Made by a program: the position numbers and the translations under genes
Part shown: positions 26,788 to 35,443 of the stretch, in pieces
Position numbering within the stretch: the stretch's first letter is position 1
How the letters are laid out: the number at the start of each line of letters is the position of its first letter
Notes under the pieces: model-generated
What the model was told of the DNA's origin: nothing
The model's input: the letters and a program-made list of their open reading frames with translations, nothing else
The model's database searches: none
NCBI RefSeq assembly: GCF_047238125.1
Contig: NZ_JBDFMH010000001.1
Span: 2,046,001-2,110,000, forward strand
Length of the DNA stretch: 64,000 nucleotides
Reading direction: 5' to 3'
Source of the DNA: JBDFMH01 sp047238125
GTDB taxonomy: Bacteria > Pseudomonadota > Alphaproteobacteria > Sphingomonadales > Sphingomonadaceae

Positions 26788-26816
26788 GACGCCCCCTCGC
26801 CCGACGAGGGTAGAGC

Positions 26817-27326
26817 ATGAGCGAAACGATCGACGCGGGCAACCGCCGGGAACGGCTCGTTCCGGGACAATGCTGCCGGATCATGAACTTGGTCGGATCG
26901 GGCCGGCCGTTCATCGAAGCGACGGTGCGCCCGGGCGCCGCCATGCCCACCGATCGGCGACGAAACGGTGGCAGGGGCCCGCGATGGTGCGCAACATCTT
27001 CGATTGCCGCACCGACAAGGCGCGGTGGCAGGCCGTGTCGGCATGGCTGCAGCCCGCGGGCACCACCGCCTATGCCGAGGCGGACGCGCCCCGGTTCATC
27101 CCGTCCAGCAAGATCGAAGACAGTCTCGCCGGCGCGTTCCGCTGGGCCGATCGCCAGCCCTTCGTGGCCGATCTCTACATCGAGGATCGCCAGGCCTAGC
27201 TGCGTCCTCGGCGCTCACCTGCCGAATTTGTCAGTCACATTGCGGGCCGCGCACCCTATCCTTCCGCCGACAGCGAGACGCATGTGCAGGCGATCCTGCA
27301 GCAGGCCAGCCGAAGGGGAGAGACGA
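26817..27326 (+). pseudogene. Broken gene of unknown function
   Basis: A good start (ATG at 26817 after GAGGG) opens a normal-looking frame MSETIDAGNRRERLVPGQ through about residue 45, which then turns into Arg/Pro-rich nonsense. From about 26983 a different frame looks coding (MVRNIFDCRTDKARWQAV, then FIPSSKIEDSLAGAFRW) until a TAG at 27197-27199, after which the same frame resumes as PAEFVSHIAGRAPYPSA. At least one frameshift and one nonsense codon are therefore needed to join the pieces. The first frame happens to stay open into the Dabb-PASTA gene downstream, but that long ORF is not credible as one protein. Confidence 0.5.
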
Positions 27327-27959
27327 ATGATCCGCCATGTCGTGATGATCAAGTTCAAGGCCGATGCGCCGCAGGACAAGATCGACACTTTCCTGACCGA
27401 GGTGAAGAAGCTGTCGCACCTCAACCGCGAGGTCCGCGATTACAGCCACGGCCTGTGCGTGAAGACGCGCTATCATTCGGGTGATTTCGATTTCGCCAAT
27501 TGTTGCGACATCGACAGCTATGAAGCGATGGATCGCTACATGTCGCACTGGTCGCACCTGCGGATGACGCCCTATCTGCCCGATATCCTAGAGAACATGA
27601 TCTCGTTCGACTGGGAGATCGATTATCATGGCCCCGCGTTCGATGAGACGCTGGCCGCCGAGGAAGCGGAGCGCGAGAAGGCGCGCGTGCTGAAGAAGCA
27701 TGACGATCCGGCCAAGGCCTATGTCCCTGAAATCCGTGGCCAGACCCGCGAGCGCGCGCGCGAGATGTGCGATGCGGTCGGGCTGATACTGTCCACCGAC
27801 GAGGAGGAGATCATCGGATCGGTCTGGGCGCCCAACCGGATCATGTTCGTGACGCCCGAGGCCGGCACCGAGGTCGACCGCGGCAGCGCGGTGAAGATCG
27901 GCATCACCGGCGATTGGCTGACCGGCCCGGCCGTGCCCGACGCCAAGACTGCCTGGTAA
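27327..27959 (+). CDS. Dabb (stress-responsive alpha/beta barrel) domain fused to a PASTA-like domain
   Basis: A 210-residue protein. Residues 1-100 form a Dabb domain, beginning MIRHVVMIKFKADAPQDKID, with the characteristic HVVxxKFK start and a DSYEAMDRYMSHWSH segment. After an acidic linker (AAEEAEREKARVLKKHDD), residues about 135-205 match the PASTA pattern: VPEIRGQTRERAREMCDAVGL at the start and TPEAGTEVDRGSAVKIGI at the end. PASTA domains normally sit outside the membrane on Ser/Thr kinases and PBPs; here there is no signal peptide or membrane helix. GGGGAGA precedes the ATG. It may form an operon with the ABM monooxygenase and MDR oxidoreductase downstream. Function unknown. Confidence 0.8.
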   Translation: MIRHVVMIKFKADAPQDKIDTFLTEVKKLSHLNREVRDYSHGLCVKTRYHSGDFDFANCCDIDSYEAMDRYMSHWSHLRMTPYLPDILENMISFDWEIDYHGPAFDETLAAEEAEREKARVLKKHDDPAKAYVPEIRGQTRERAREMCDAVGLILSTDEEEIIGSVWAPNRIMFVTPEAGTEVDRGSAVKIGITGDWLTGPAVPDAKTAW

Positions 27960-28022
27960 TCCCACCAGCGCGGCCGCCCGCGCGGTCCCCCACGCAACGA
28001 TAATCTGACGAGGAACAGCTGA

Positions 28023-28325
28023 ATGATCATCCTGGCCGGCCATATCCGTACCAAGCCCGAACTCGTCGAGGATCTGGCGGCGACGCTGCGGTCGCTGGTG
28101 GCAACCACGCTCCAGGAAGATGGCTGCCTGAACTATCATTTCGCGATCGACGATGCCGCGGCCGGTTCGATCCTGGTCTATGAACGCTGGCGCGATCCGC
28201 AGGCGCTGGCGGTGCATCTGGCGCAGCCGTCAATCGGCGCGGTGCTGGGCGGCTGGGCCGACAAGATCACGATCGAAGTGCGTCAGTTCGATGCCTCGCG
28301 TGAGCGCGACTTCGGCGTCGAATGA
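28023..28325 (+). CDS. Antibiotic biosynthesis monooxygenase (ABM/YgiN-like) domain protein
   Basis: A 100-residue ferredoxin-like fold protein of the ABM family: MIILAGHIRTKPE opens the first strand, CLNYHFAID and VYERWRDPQALAVHL are the family's central motifs, and the C-terminal strand ends ITIEVRQFD. Members include quinol monooxygenases and small dimeric enzymes that act on aromatic or quinone substrates without cofactor. GAGGAA lies seven bases before the ATG. It sits 63 bases after the Dabb-PASTA gene, which has a related dimeric barrel fold, and 34 bases before an MDR oxidoreductase, suggesting one small catabolic or detoxifying operon. Confidence 0.86.
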   Translation: MIILAGHIRTKPELVEDLAATLRSLVATTLQEDGCLNYHFAIDDAAAGSILVYERWRDPQALAVHLAQPSIGAVLGGWADKITIEVRQFDASRERDFGVE

Positions 28326-28359
28326 ACCGCGCAGACCATATCGGCTTGAAGGAACGGCG

Positions 28360-29406
28360 ATGATCAACCGCAGGATCGTGCTTGCTGGGCGGCCGACCGG
28401 TGTGCCCGGGCCCGAAACCTTCCGGATGGAGGAAGCCCCGCTTCCCGAACTCGGCGAGGGCCAGGTGCTGATCGAGAACCGCGTGTTCGCGATCGATCCC
28501 GCGATCCGCGGCATGCTCGATGACGTGAAAAGCTATATGCCGCCGGTGCAGATCGGCGGGCTGATCCCCGCGATGGTGCTCGGCCGCGTCGTCCAGTCGC
28601 GAAACCCGGCGTTCCGCGAAGGCGATTATGGCCGCGCGTTCATGGGCTGGGAGACGCATTCGATCCTGGATCCGGGATCGGTCGGGTTCGAGAATGTGAC
28701 CGTGGCCGACGATCTGCCGCTGACCGTCTATATGGGCGCAGTCGGCTGGTCGGGCGTCACCGCCTATGTCGGGTTGAAGCGCTATGGCGAGATGCGCGCG
28801 GGCGACGAGGTGTTGATCAGCGCCGCCGCCGGCGCGGTCGGCAGCGTGGCGGGCCAGGTCGCCCGGCTTTCGGGCTGCCGCGTCGTCGGCACTGTCGGCT
28901 CGGCGGAAAAGGCCCGGATCGTCACCGAGGAGCTGGGCTTCGACGGCGTCATCGACTATCGCGCCGCGCCGGATCTGGATGCCGAGATCGCACGCCACTT
29001 CCCGGAGGGCATCGACCTCTATTTCGACAATGTCGGCGGGGTCACGCTCGATACGGTGCTGCCGCGGATGAAGGCGTTCGGTCGGATCCCGGTCTGCGGC
29101 ATGATCGCCAACTACAACCACCAGACCGAGCCCTATCCGATCCGCAACCTCTGGCAGGTGCTGGTCAACCGCATCACGATGCGCGGCTTCCTGGCCTATG
29201 AAGCCGCGGACATGCTCCACGAGGCGGAAACCGCCCTGGCGGATTGGGTGCGCAGCGGCGATCTGATCGCCACCGAGAATGTCGCCACCGGCCTGGAAGC
29301 CACGCCCGATGCCTTCATCCGCCTGATGTCTGGCGACACCACCGGCAAGACGCTGGTGCGGATCGACAACAAGGTCAGCACGCTCGCCGATTGGAAGCGC
29401 GCCTAA
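28360..29406 (+). CDS. MDR-family NADP-dependent oxidoreductase (alkenal/2-alkenone reductase type)
   Basis: A 348-residue zinc-free medium-chain dehydrogenase/reductase like prostaglandin/leukotriene reductases and CurA. The catalytic domain begins RIVLAGRPTGVPGPETF and includes the family's FAIDPAIRGMLDD; the NADP site is SAAAGAVGSVAGQVARLSGC, and DLYFDNVGGVTLD with GMIANYN marks the substrate side. These enzymes reduce alpha,beta-unsaturated aldehydes and ketones. The frame opens far upstream, but the ATG with AAGGAA six bases away gives the normal length. It is the last gene of the Dabb/ABM/MDR group. Confidence 0.92.
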   Translation: MINRRIVLAGRPTGVPGPETFRMEEAPLPELGEGQVLIENRVFAIDPAIRGMLDDVKSYMPPVQIGGLIPAMVLGRVVQSRNPAFREGDYGRAFMGWETHSILDPGSVGFENVTVADDLPLTVYMGAVGWSGVTAYVGLKRYGEMRAGDEVLISAAAGAVGSVAGQVARLSGCRVVGTVGSAEKARIVTEELGFDGVIDYRAAPDLDAEIARHFPEGIDLYFDNVGGVTLDTVLPRMKAFGRIPVCGMIANYNHQTEPYPIRNLWQVLVNRITMRGFLAYEAADMLHEAETALADWVRSGDLIATENVATGLEATPDAFIRLMSGDTTGKTLVRIDNKVSTLADWKRA

Positions 29407-29446
29407 TCGTTAGCGGTCCTCGTGCTATATCCGAGTTGGCGCTCGG

Positions 29447-29677
29447 CTATCCGCCCGTACCGGTAGCAGCGATCCTGAGATCCTCGTCGTCGCCGGCGTC
29501 CGTCTCGAAAGGGGCCTGATCGCGCGCTTCGGCTGCAGCGCGCTGCAGGCGCGCGGCGGTTTCCAGGGCCGCGTCGGGCGTCAGCGTCACTGCGATCCCC
29601 GCGGGGCCATCGATCAGCACGCTGCCACCTTCTGCGTTGATGCTGCTGGCTTGGTCGTGGGCGTTAGGGTCTGCCAT
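29447..29677 (-). CDS. Small hypothetical protein, 76 residues
   Basis: The frame is longer, but only the part from the ATG at 29677, which has AAGGA just before it, looks like a protein: MADPNAHDQASSINAEGGSV, then a compact VLIDGPAGIAVTLTPDAALETAARLQRAAAEA segment split between strand and helix, and an acidic tail. There is no membrane helix or signal peptide. I think small proteins of this kind recur in sphingomonads, but I cannot name a function. It is convergent with the MDR gene. Confidence 0.6.
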   Translation of the reverse strand: MADPNAHDQASSINAEGGSVLIDGPAGIAVTLTPDAALETAARLQRAAAEARDQAPFETDAGDDEDLRIAATGTGG

Positions 29678-29864
29678 GATCGATTCCTTCGATCGACAAG
29701 CGCGCCGTCCTTGGCCCCGTTCCCACAGCATGATCTCGATCAGCATGATTGCGGACGATACCGCGCGTGCCCCTGAAAAAGGCGACCCTTGATCCCGCGC
29801 AGCGACAGCAGCAATCGGCTGTGCGACAGCGGCCCCCGCCTGCCTCTCCCAGCCGAAAGCCCGC

Positions 29865-30986
29865 ATGCCCGATTCCTTCGCGCCTCCGTCAAGCCCGCTG
29901 CGAATCGCCGTGATCGCCCATCTGCGCCATCCGATCGCGCCGCCGTTCATGGGCGGCATGGAGGCGCATTGCCATCAACTGGTCCGCGCCTTGGTGAGCC
30001 GCGGTCATGATGTCACGCTGTTCGCCAGCGGCGACAGCGATCCCGCCCTGCCCCTCCACGGCATCGTCGCGCGCCATTATGAAGCGGTCCTGCCATGGGC
30101 ATTGTGGCACGGTACGGCGGAGCTGACCGCGTTTCAGGATGCGGCCTTCGGGCGCGGCTGGGCGGCGGTCCGCTCGGGCGGGTTCGATGTCGTCCACAAC
30201 AACGCGATGCATCCGGCCCTGCACCACTGGGCGCTGCGCGATGGCCAGCCGATGCTGACCTCGCTGCACGTGCCGCCCTTCGCCGGGCTGGCCGATGCGG
30301 TGGCCGCATGCGCCGCGCCCTGGCTGCGGCAGACGACCACATCGCGCAGCCATCTTGCCGGCTGGTGGCCCGCGCCGCCTTCCACCGCCGCGGTGGTCCA
30401 CAACGGAATCGACGTGGATCGCTGGCGCTTTCGACCCACCGGCAACGGGCGCGCTGTCTGGGCAGGCAGGATCACGCCCAACAAGGGAACCGCGATCGCC
30501 GCGCAGGCGGCGCGCACGGCCGGCATCCCGCTCGACATCTATGGCCCGATCGATTGCCAGACCTATTTCGACGATCAGGTCGCACCGCTGCTGGGCGGGG
30601 ATTGCCGCTATCACGGCCATCTCGGCAGCGATGCGCTGGTCGATGCGATCGGGGCGGCATCGGTGATGCTGGCGACGCCGATGTGGGACGAGCCGTTCGG
30701 CCTGGTCGCGGCCGAGGCGATGGCCTGCGGGGTGCCGGTCGCGGCGATCGATCGCGGCGCGATCCGCGAAGTGGCGGGCGATGCCGGCGCGTTCGCGACT
30801 GCCGATCCCGATGCGCTGGCGCAGGCGATCCACCGCGCGATCGGCCTGCCGCGGGCCGCCTGTCGCGCCCGGGTGGAACGGCATTTCTCGATTGCGGCGA
30901 TGGTCGCCGGCTATGAGGCCGGCTATGCCGCCGCGATCGCGGGCCGCGCTTCCAGCAACGCGAGCACGGTCGCGGTGCTGGCATAG
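29865..30986 (+). CDS. Glycosyltransferase family 4
   Basis: A 373-residue GT-B enzyme. N-terminal RIAVIAHLRHPIAPPFMGGMEAH is the Gly-rich acceptor-side loop, VVHNGIDVDRW the link between lobes, and WDEPFGLVAAEAMACGVPV the EX7E motif that holds the nucleotide sugar in retaining GT4 enzymes. WAGRITPNKGT supports donor binding. It has no membrane segment and probably acts at the cytoplasmic face. It converges on the GT2 gene and overlaps its 3' end by 64 bases. With the three genes opposite, it forms a local carbohydrate cluster; donor and acceptor are unknown. Confidence 0.92.
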   Translation: MPDSFAPPSSPLRIAVIAHLRHPIAPPFMGGMEAHCHQLVRALVSRGHDVTLFASGDSDPALPLHGIVARHYEAVLPWALWHGTAELTAFQDAAFGRGWAAVRSGGFDVVHNNAMHPALHHWALRDGQPMLTSLHVPPFAGLADAVAACAAPWLRQTTTSRSHLAGWWPAPPSTAAVVHNGIDVDRWRFRPTGNGRAVWAGRITPNKGTAIAAQAARTAGIPLDIYGPIDCQTYFDDQVAPLLGGDCRYHGHLGSDALVDAIGAASVMLATPMWDEPFGLVAAEAMACGVPVAAIDRGAIREVAGDAGAFATADPDALAQAIHRAIGLPRAACRARVERHFSIAAMVAGYEAGYAAAIAGRASSNASTVAVLA

Positions 30987-31831
30987 GGCTGGTCGGATTG
31001 CTGGCGGGTCAGCGCCAGATCGGCGTCGGTCACCGCGCGCAGGCGGACATGCTCTCCGTCCTCCAGCCGCACCAGGCCCATCAGCGTGAAGGCGCGCAGC
31101 CAGTGCTCCATCGTGAAATGCCCCCATTTGTCGCGGAAGCGTGCGGCATTGGCGATCACGCTGTCGATGTGATGCACCGGGGGCATATGGTGCGGATGAT
31201 ATTGGTGGTAGACGCGGGCGCCGCGCACCCAGTGCAGCGCGATCCCGGCATCGAACACCATGCGGCCGAAATCGGTATCCTCCCCGCCATAGCCCACATA
31301 TCGCTCGTCGAACCCGCCGACCGACAGGAAGGTCGATCGCCGCATCGCGAAGTTCAGCGACCAGAAACAGCGATAATCGCTGCAATCGCCGATCCGCCCG
31401 TCCGGCGGCCCCGCCCGTTCGCTATGCTTGACCCCGATCCGGGCGAAACGGTCGAAGTCCACTCCCGCCGCGGTAGCGCCGGCCGGCAGGTACAGCACCT
31501 CGCCCATCAGCAGCGCGTCCATCTCCTCCAGCAGCCCCGCATAGTCGCCGACCAGCGTCGGCTCGGGGATGCAGTCCACATCGAGGAAGATCAGCGTCTC
31601 GCCGGTGGCCGCGGTCGCGGAGGCGTTGCGCGCGGCGGCCAGCGGGATCCCGCCTGCCCCCACCATCAGCTGCCGGATCGGAAAGGCGGTATCGGGCAGG
31701 TCATAGGGTTCGGCCTGCATCACCGCGATCACCAGTTCGTCGGGTTGCCGGGCCTGCGCGTTCAGCCCGATCACCAGGTTGCGCAGATGATCGGCGCGTC
31801 CGGCCGCAAGCGTACAGATCGATAGGGTCAT
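30923..31831 (-). CDS. Glycosyltransferase family 2
   Basis: A 302-residue GT-A enzyme. LSICTLAAGRADHLRNLV is the N-terminal nucleotide-binding part, LIFLDVDCIPEP the DxD-type metal site, and VGGFDERYVGYGGEDTDFGRM resembles the galactosyltransferase-like C-terminal half. The ATG overlaps the stop of the preceding glycosyltransferase (ATGA), so it is the third gene of a coupled set: sucrose-phosphate synthase/phosphatase, MurG-like transferase, GT2. The frame extends upstream without protein-like sequence, so I place the start at 31831. Confidence 0.9.
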   Translation of the reverse strand: MTLSICTLAAGRADHLRNLVIGLNAQARQPDELVIAVMQAEPYDLPDTAFPIRQLMVGAGGIPLAAARNASATAATGETLIFLDVDCIPEPTLVGDYAGLLEEMDALLMGEVLYLPAGATAAGVDFDRFARIGVKHSERAGPPDGRIGDCSDYRCFWSLNFAMRRSTFLSVGGFDERYVGYGGEDTDFGRMVFDAGIALHWVRGARVYHQYHPHHMPPVHHIDSVIANAARFRDKWGHFTMEHWLRAFTLMGLVRLEDGEHVRLRAVTDADLALTRQQSDQPYASTATVLALLEARPAIAAA

Positions 31832-32973
31832 GCGATTGCGGTCTCGATGGCGTTCGGGGTGACGATCTCGATCGCCGGCACGGCCCAGGCCGCGTCGGCC
31901 TGCGCCTCGATCCAGGCGGCGGCATGGTGCGCCGCCTGCGGATCCACCAACGCATGTTGCGCGGTGAGGCCGATTGTCGATGCGCGCGCCCAGGCCTCTG
32001 CCCACGCGGCGGCATGGGCGGGCCAGTGATCCAGCATCACCGCCGCGCCGGCCTGATCCAGCATGCGTGCCTTCCACAATTGTTCATCGAAATAGCGCCA
32101 TTCGGGCACCACGATCCACGGCCGGCCCGCCGCCGCGATCATGTGAACGGTGGTGTTGCCTGCCGAGGACACGATCCGGTCGGCCGCCGCGATGTACAGT
32201 TCGGGACAGTCGACCCAGCCAAGATGGCGCAGATTGCCCGGCATGGTCGCGTGCCATTCGCGCTCGACCGCGCCGATCGACAGCCACAGCGCATCCGGCT
32301 CGGCGCGCGCGCCCAGCGTCAGCGGCGTGCCGGGGGTACCGGTGCCGCCGCCGCCGGCCACGACCAGCACGATCTCGGCATCCTGCGGCAGGCCCAGCAC
32401 GGCCCGCGCGGCGCCGCGGCTGGGCATTGCCGCATCGATCCCCACGCCCGGTGCATGATGTGTCTTGGCAGCCATCCAGCCCGGCCGGCCCGGCTGTTCC
32501 AGCGCCCGTGCATAGGGCGCCAGGATGCCGATTGCGGACTGATAGGCCGCTGCATGGCCGGGATCGTCGCGCTGGCCATGCTGCAGCACGCTGATGCACG
32601 GCACCGATGCGATCCGCGCCAGCAGCGCCAGTTCGGCCGAGACATCGGTGATGAACAGCGCGGGTCGCGCCTGATCGAACCATGCCGCGATCGTCGCGAT
32701 CGCGTGGGTGATGCTGCCCCATCCCAGCGGCGCGCAGTGCAGCGGATCGGGCGTGCGCGCATTGGCCAGCGCCGGCGCGGCATCGGCCGGCGCTTCGAAC
32801 AGCGAGGGGATCACTTCGATACGGGCATGCGCCGGCAGCACCGGGAAGATGTCATCGCGCGCGCAGAACAGCGTCACCGGGCGCGATGCGGGCAGCGCGT
32901 TCACGATCGCGGCCGCCCGCTCGGCATGGCCGCGCCCCTGGTGATGCACGAAATAGCCGATCGGACGCTTCAT
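31828..32973 (-). CDS. MurG-like GT-B glycosyltransferase
   Basis: A 381-residue protein that starts KRPIGYFVHHQGRGHAERA, the N-terminal signature of GT28/GT1-type enzymes with a Gly-rich loop, and ends with a C-terminal lobe containing RIVSSAGNTTVHMIAAAGRPWIVVPE, the donor-binding region of the same group. No membrane helix is visible. It is coupled by ATGA to the sucrose-phosphate synthase gene upstream and the GT2 gene downstream. It could extend a sucrose or sucrose-like core (inference from context). Confidence 0.86.
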   Translation of the reverse strand: MKRPIGYFVHHQGRGHAERAAAIVNALPASRPVTLFCARDDIFPVLPAHARIEVIPSLFEAPADAAPALANARTPDPLHCAPLGWGSITHAIATIAAWFDQARPALFITDVSAELALLARIASVPCISVLQHGQRDDPGHAAAYQSAIGILAPYARALEQPGRPGWMAAKTHHAPGVGIDAAMPSRGAARAVLGLPQDAEIVLVVAGGGGTGTPGTPLTLGARAEPDALWLSIGAVEREWHATMPGNLRHLGWVDCPELYIAAADRIVSSAGNTTVHMIAAAGRPWIVVPEWRYFDEQLWKARMLDQAGAAVMLDHWPAHAAAWAEAWARASTIGLTAQHALVDPQAAHHAAAWIEAQADAAWAVPAIEIVTPNAIETAIA

Positions 32974-34997
32974 GCCGCGTCCTTCAGAGCGAACGCGCGC
33001 ATCCCTTCGACGACGCCGCCGGCATGCGGCCGTCGTGCCAGATAGATGCTCGGCCGTCCCAGCAGCGGCACCAGTTCCGCACTGTGGTTGGCGACGACGA
33101 TGCCGTTGCGCACCGTATCGAGCATATCGAGATCGTTGCCGCTGTCGCCTGCGGCATAGACCCGTTCCGCCGCGATCCCCAGCTTGCGTGCCACCCAGTC
33201 CATCGCCGCGCCCTTGCCCGCGCGTCGCGGCAGGATATCGAGCAGCCGGCCATGGCTGTGGATTACACGCACCGGCAGATCGGCGACCGCCGCGCGCACC
33301 GCCGCGATCGCGACCGGGTCCTCGACGAAATAGCTGCGCTTGTGGCGCCGCTGCTCCACGGGCGGCTGCCGCTCCACGCCCGGGATGGCGGCGACGCCCG
33401 CGTCGAACAGGTCGGGATCCCAATCCGCGTCGATCCAGCTTGCGAAGTCCCGATCGGCCTGGAGCCGCGAACCGTGCCGCCAATAGATCTCGCTGCCGAC
33501 CGACGTGATCATCACGCGCGGATCGGGCTGGCCCCATTCGCGCAGCAACCGTTCGGCTTCCTGCAGCGATCGCCCGGTCGCCACCCCGAAGGCGAGATCG
33601 GGCTGCGCGGCCAGGAAGGTCGCCATCTGGCCCGCCCCCGCCAGGCAGCCGGTCAACGTATTGTCGATATCGCAGAGCAGCAGCCGGCCCGGCGCAGGCG
33701 CAACGGTGGGCGCGGCGAGCAGCCCGTTCACGATCGCCATGAAGCGCGCGGCATAGCCATGCCAATCCAGCGCCCTGCTGCGCTGCCGCCCCGCCTCGGC
33801 CGCCCGTGCCCATTCATGCGCATTCGTCAGCAGCGCGCGGATCGCGTCGGCAAACTCGGCCGGCTTGCGTGGATCGGCGATGCGGCCATGGCCGAGCGTC
33901 GCGACGATATCCGCAGGCCCGCCATGGCACGTCGCCACAACCGGCAGGCCATGGATGGCCGCTTCGGTCAGCGTCAGGCCATAGGGTTCGGTCAGCGCGG
34001 GGTTCACGAACACGCCGCGGCTGTCATGCGCCAGGCGGTAGAGTGCCGCGATGTCGGCCTGGCTATGCCGCTTCGGCAAGGCGAGGCTGCCGTACAGATC
34101 ATGCGCATCCAGGCCGGCCAGCAGCGATGCGATCACGGCCCGCTGCTCGTCCTCGCCGCAATCGGGCCCGTCGCGCAGGCCCGCTACGATCACCAGGTTC
34201 GCCCGCGCGCGCAAGTCCGCATCGCGGCCGTAGAGATCGATCAGGCCGGCGAGATTCTTCTTCGCCACCGGCCGTGCGATCGCCAGGATGATCGGCTTGG
34301 CCGGGTCGCGCAGGAACGGCGCGATCAACGCCTGTGCCCGCGCGACATCGGCCGGCGCATCATCGCCGATCGCGGCTCCGGGGGGCAGGCAGTGGATCCG
34401 CGCCGGGCAGGCCGATGGATATAGCATCAGCTGCCGCTCCGCCTCGTCGCGCGATGATGCGATGATCAGGTCGGCCGCGCCGATCGCGCGATCTTCCTCG
34501 GCGATCCGACGGTCCAGGCCTTCGGTCGCGACGCCATGTTCGGCCTTGTCGATGCCCAGCGAATGCGCGGTGTAGACGAACGGGATGCCAAGCCGCGCGC
34601 GCACCAGCCGGGCGACCTCGGCCGCATCGGCGAAATGGGCATGGATGATGTCGGGCAGACGATCCTGCGCGGCCAGATGCGCGATCAGCGCGTCCGCAAA
34701 CGCCGGCCGGTCCGCGGCATTGGCCTCCTTGGTCAGGTAGGCGCGGTTTCCTGTGGCGATCCGGCGTACCGCCAGCTTTGCCGACAGCGGCTCGAACGGC
34801 ACCGCATAGGCCGGTCCCAGTGTCGCATCCTCGATCAACCGCGTCACGATCTCGACCCGGTCGACATCGCCTCGCGCGGCCAGCGCCTGCGCGGCGCCGA
34901 GCGCGTAGGTGATATGTCCGCCGGTGTCCCCGGTAAGCCCGAATTCGACGGGAGGACCCTTGAGGCAACCGCCGAGCGCGATCGAGAGGACATACAC
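32970..34997 (-). CDS. Sucrose-phosphate synthase fused to sucrose-phosphate phosphatase
   Basis: A 675-residue fusion. The N-terminal 430 residues are a GT4 sucrose-phosphate-synthase-type domain: YVLSIALGGCL, EFGLTGDTGGH (the family's acceptor-side loop), AIARPVAKKNL for donor binding and TEPYGLTLTEAAIHG for EX7E. From about residue 438 a HAD phosphatase follows with CDIDNTLTG and GDSGNDLDML, as in sucrose-phosphate phosphatase. Together they would make sucrose, or a close relative such as mannosylfructose, from a nucleotide sugar and fructose 6-phosphate. I chose the GTG at 34997 because AAGGAG lies nine bases upstream and the protein then starts like known family members; the frame opens earlier with TTG. 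First gene of a three-gene operon. Confidence 0.9.
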   Translation of the reverse strand: MYVLSIALGGCLKGPPVEFGLTGDTGGHITYALGAAQALAARGDVDRVEIVTRLIEDATLGPAYAVPFEPLSAKLAVRRIATGNRAYLTKEANAADRPAFADALIAHLAAQDRLPDIIHAHFADAAEVARLVRARLGIPFVYTAHSLGIDKAEHGVATEGLDRRIAEEDRAIGAADLIIASSRDEAERQLMLYPSACPARIHCLPPGAAIGDDAPADVARAQALIAPFLRDPAKPIILAIARPVAKKNLAGLIDLYGRDADLRARANLVIVAGLRDGPDCGEDEQRAVIASLLAGLDAHDLYGSLALPKRHSQADIAALYRLAHDSRGVFVNPALTEPYGLTLTEAAIHGLPVVATCHGGPADIVATLGHGRIADPRKPAEFADAIRALLTNAHEWARAAEAGRQRSRALDWHGYAARFMAIVNGLLAAPTVAPAPGRLLLCDIDNTLTGCLAGAGQMATFLAAQPDLAFGVATGRSLQEAERLLREWGQPDPRVMITSVGSEIYWRHGSRLQADRDFASWIDADWDPDLFDAGVAAIPGVERQPPVEQRRHKRSYFVEDPVAIAAVRAAVADLPVRVIHSHGRLLDILPRRAGKGAAMDWVARKLGIAAERVYAAGDSGNDLDMLDTVRNGIVVANHSAELVPLLGRPSIYLARRPHAGGVVEGMRAFALKDAA

Positions 34998-35114
34998 CAG
35001 AGGCGGCTCCTTGGCAGGAAGGCGGCGATCCGGTCCGATCCCCTTCCGCAGCAACGTACCGCAACAATCGGGGTTGCGCCGCGCACGCCGGAATCTGGCT
35101 GATTTCGATTAGTA

Positions 35115-35378
35115 TTATACCATATATGTTGTCTTTCGACGGAAGACCAAGTTCTGCTGCAGCCACGCTGAAGTTTCGACAGTATCACCAGTCATAGTCT
35201 TGGTTGATTGAAACAGTTTACATAGCGATATGATGGCGCCAGCTTGAATATCGACGTGTTCTTTCAAGACCAGAGATCGCTCAGATGCTTTAACTGATCG
35301 AGGATACAGGCGCGTAAGCAGTACGTTCACCGCCTGATCTGGAGAAGATCCCGAGACGTCGGGCCAGCCGACACCCAT
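35115..35378 (-). CDS. Possible small protein in a low-GC patch
   Basis: An 87-codon open frame (beginning MGVGWPDVSGSSPDQAVNVL) occupies the only clearly AT-rich stretch between the sugar cluster and the sugar dehydrogenase. The composition is more protein-like than the usual shadow frames (few Arg/Pro runs), but there is no good ribosome site, no recognisable domain, no signal peptide and no membrane helix. It could equally be a remnant of inserted DNA. Confidence 0.25.
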   Translation of the reverse strand: MGVGWPDVSGSSPDQAVNVLLTRLYPRSVKASERSLVLKEHVDIQAGAIISLCKLFQSTKTMTGDTVETSAWLQQNLVFRRKTTYMV

Positions 35379-35443
35379 TCAAGCCGCTGCCCGATCCGGC
35401 CGTGCGTCGCGATGCACGCAGGCCGGACCGGGCCGGCTGGCGA

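Noticed and set aside
1508..26800. A direct repeat of the tRNA-Pro 3' end as an attachment site at the far edge
   Set aside because: I searched by eye for the CTCTCCCCGACCA end between 26000 and 27000 and found no copy.
26817..27959. A single 380-residue protein ending in the Dabb-PASTA sequence
   Set aside because: The middle third is Arg/Pro/Ser nonsense in this frame and a good ribosome site precedes the Dabb start, so the open frame is chance read-through of a broken gene.
31828..33813. 661-residue version of the MurG-like transferase
   Set aside because: The extra 280 residues are antisense-like and overlap the sucrose-phosphate synthase gene; the ATGA overlap at 32970 marks the true start.
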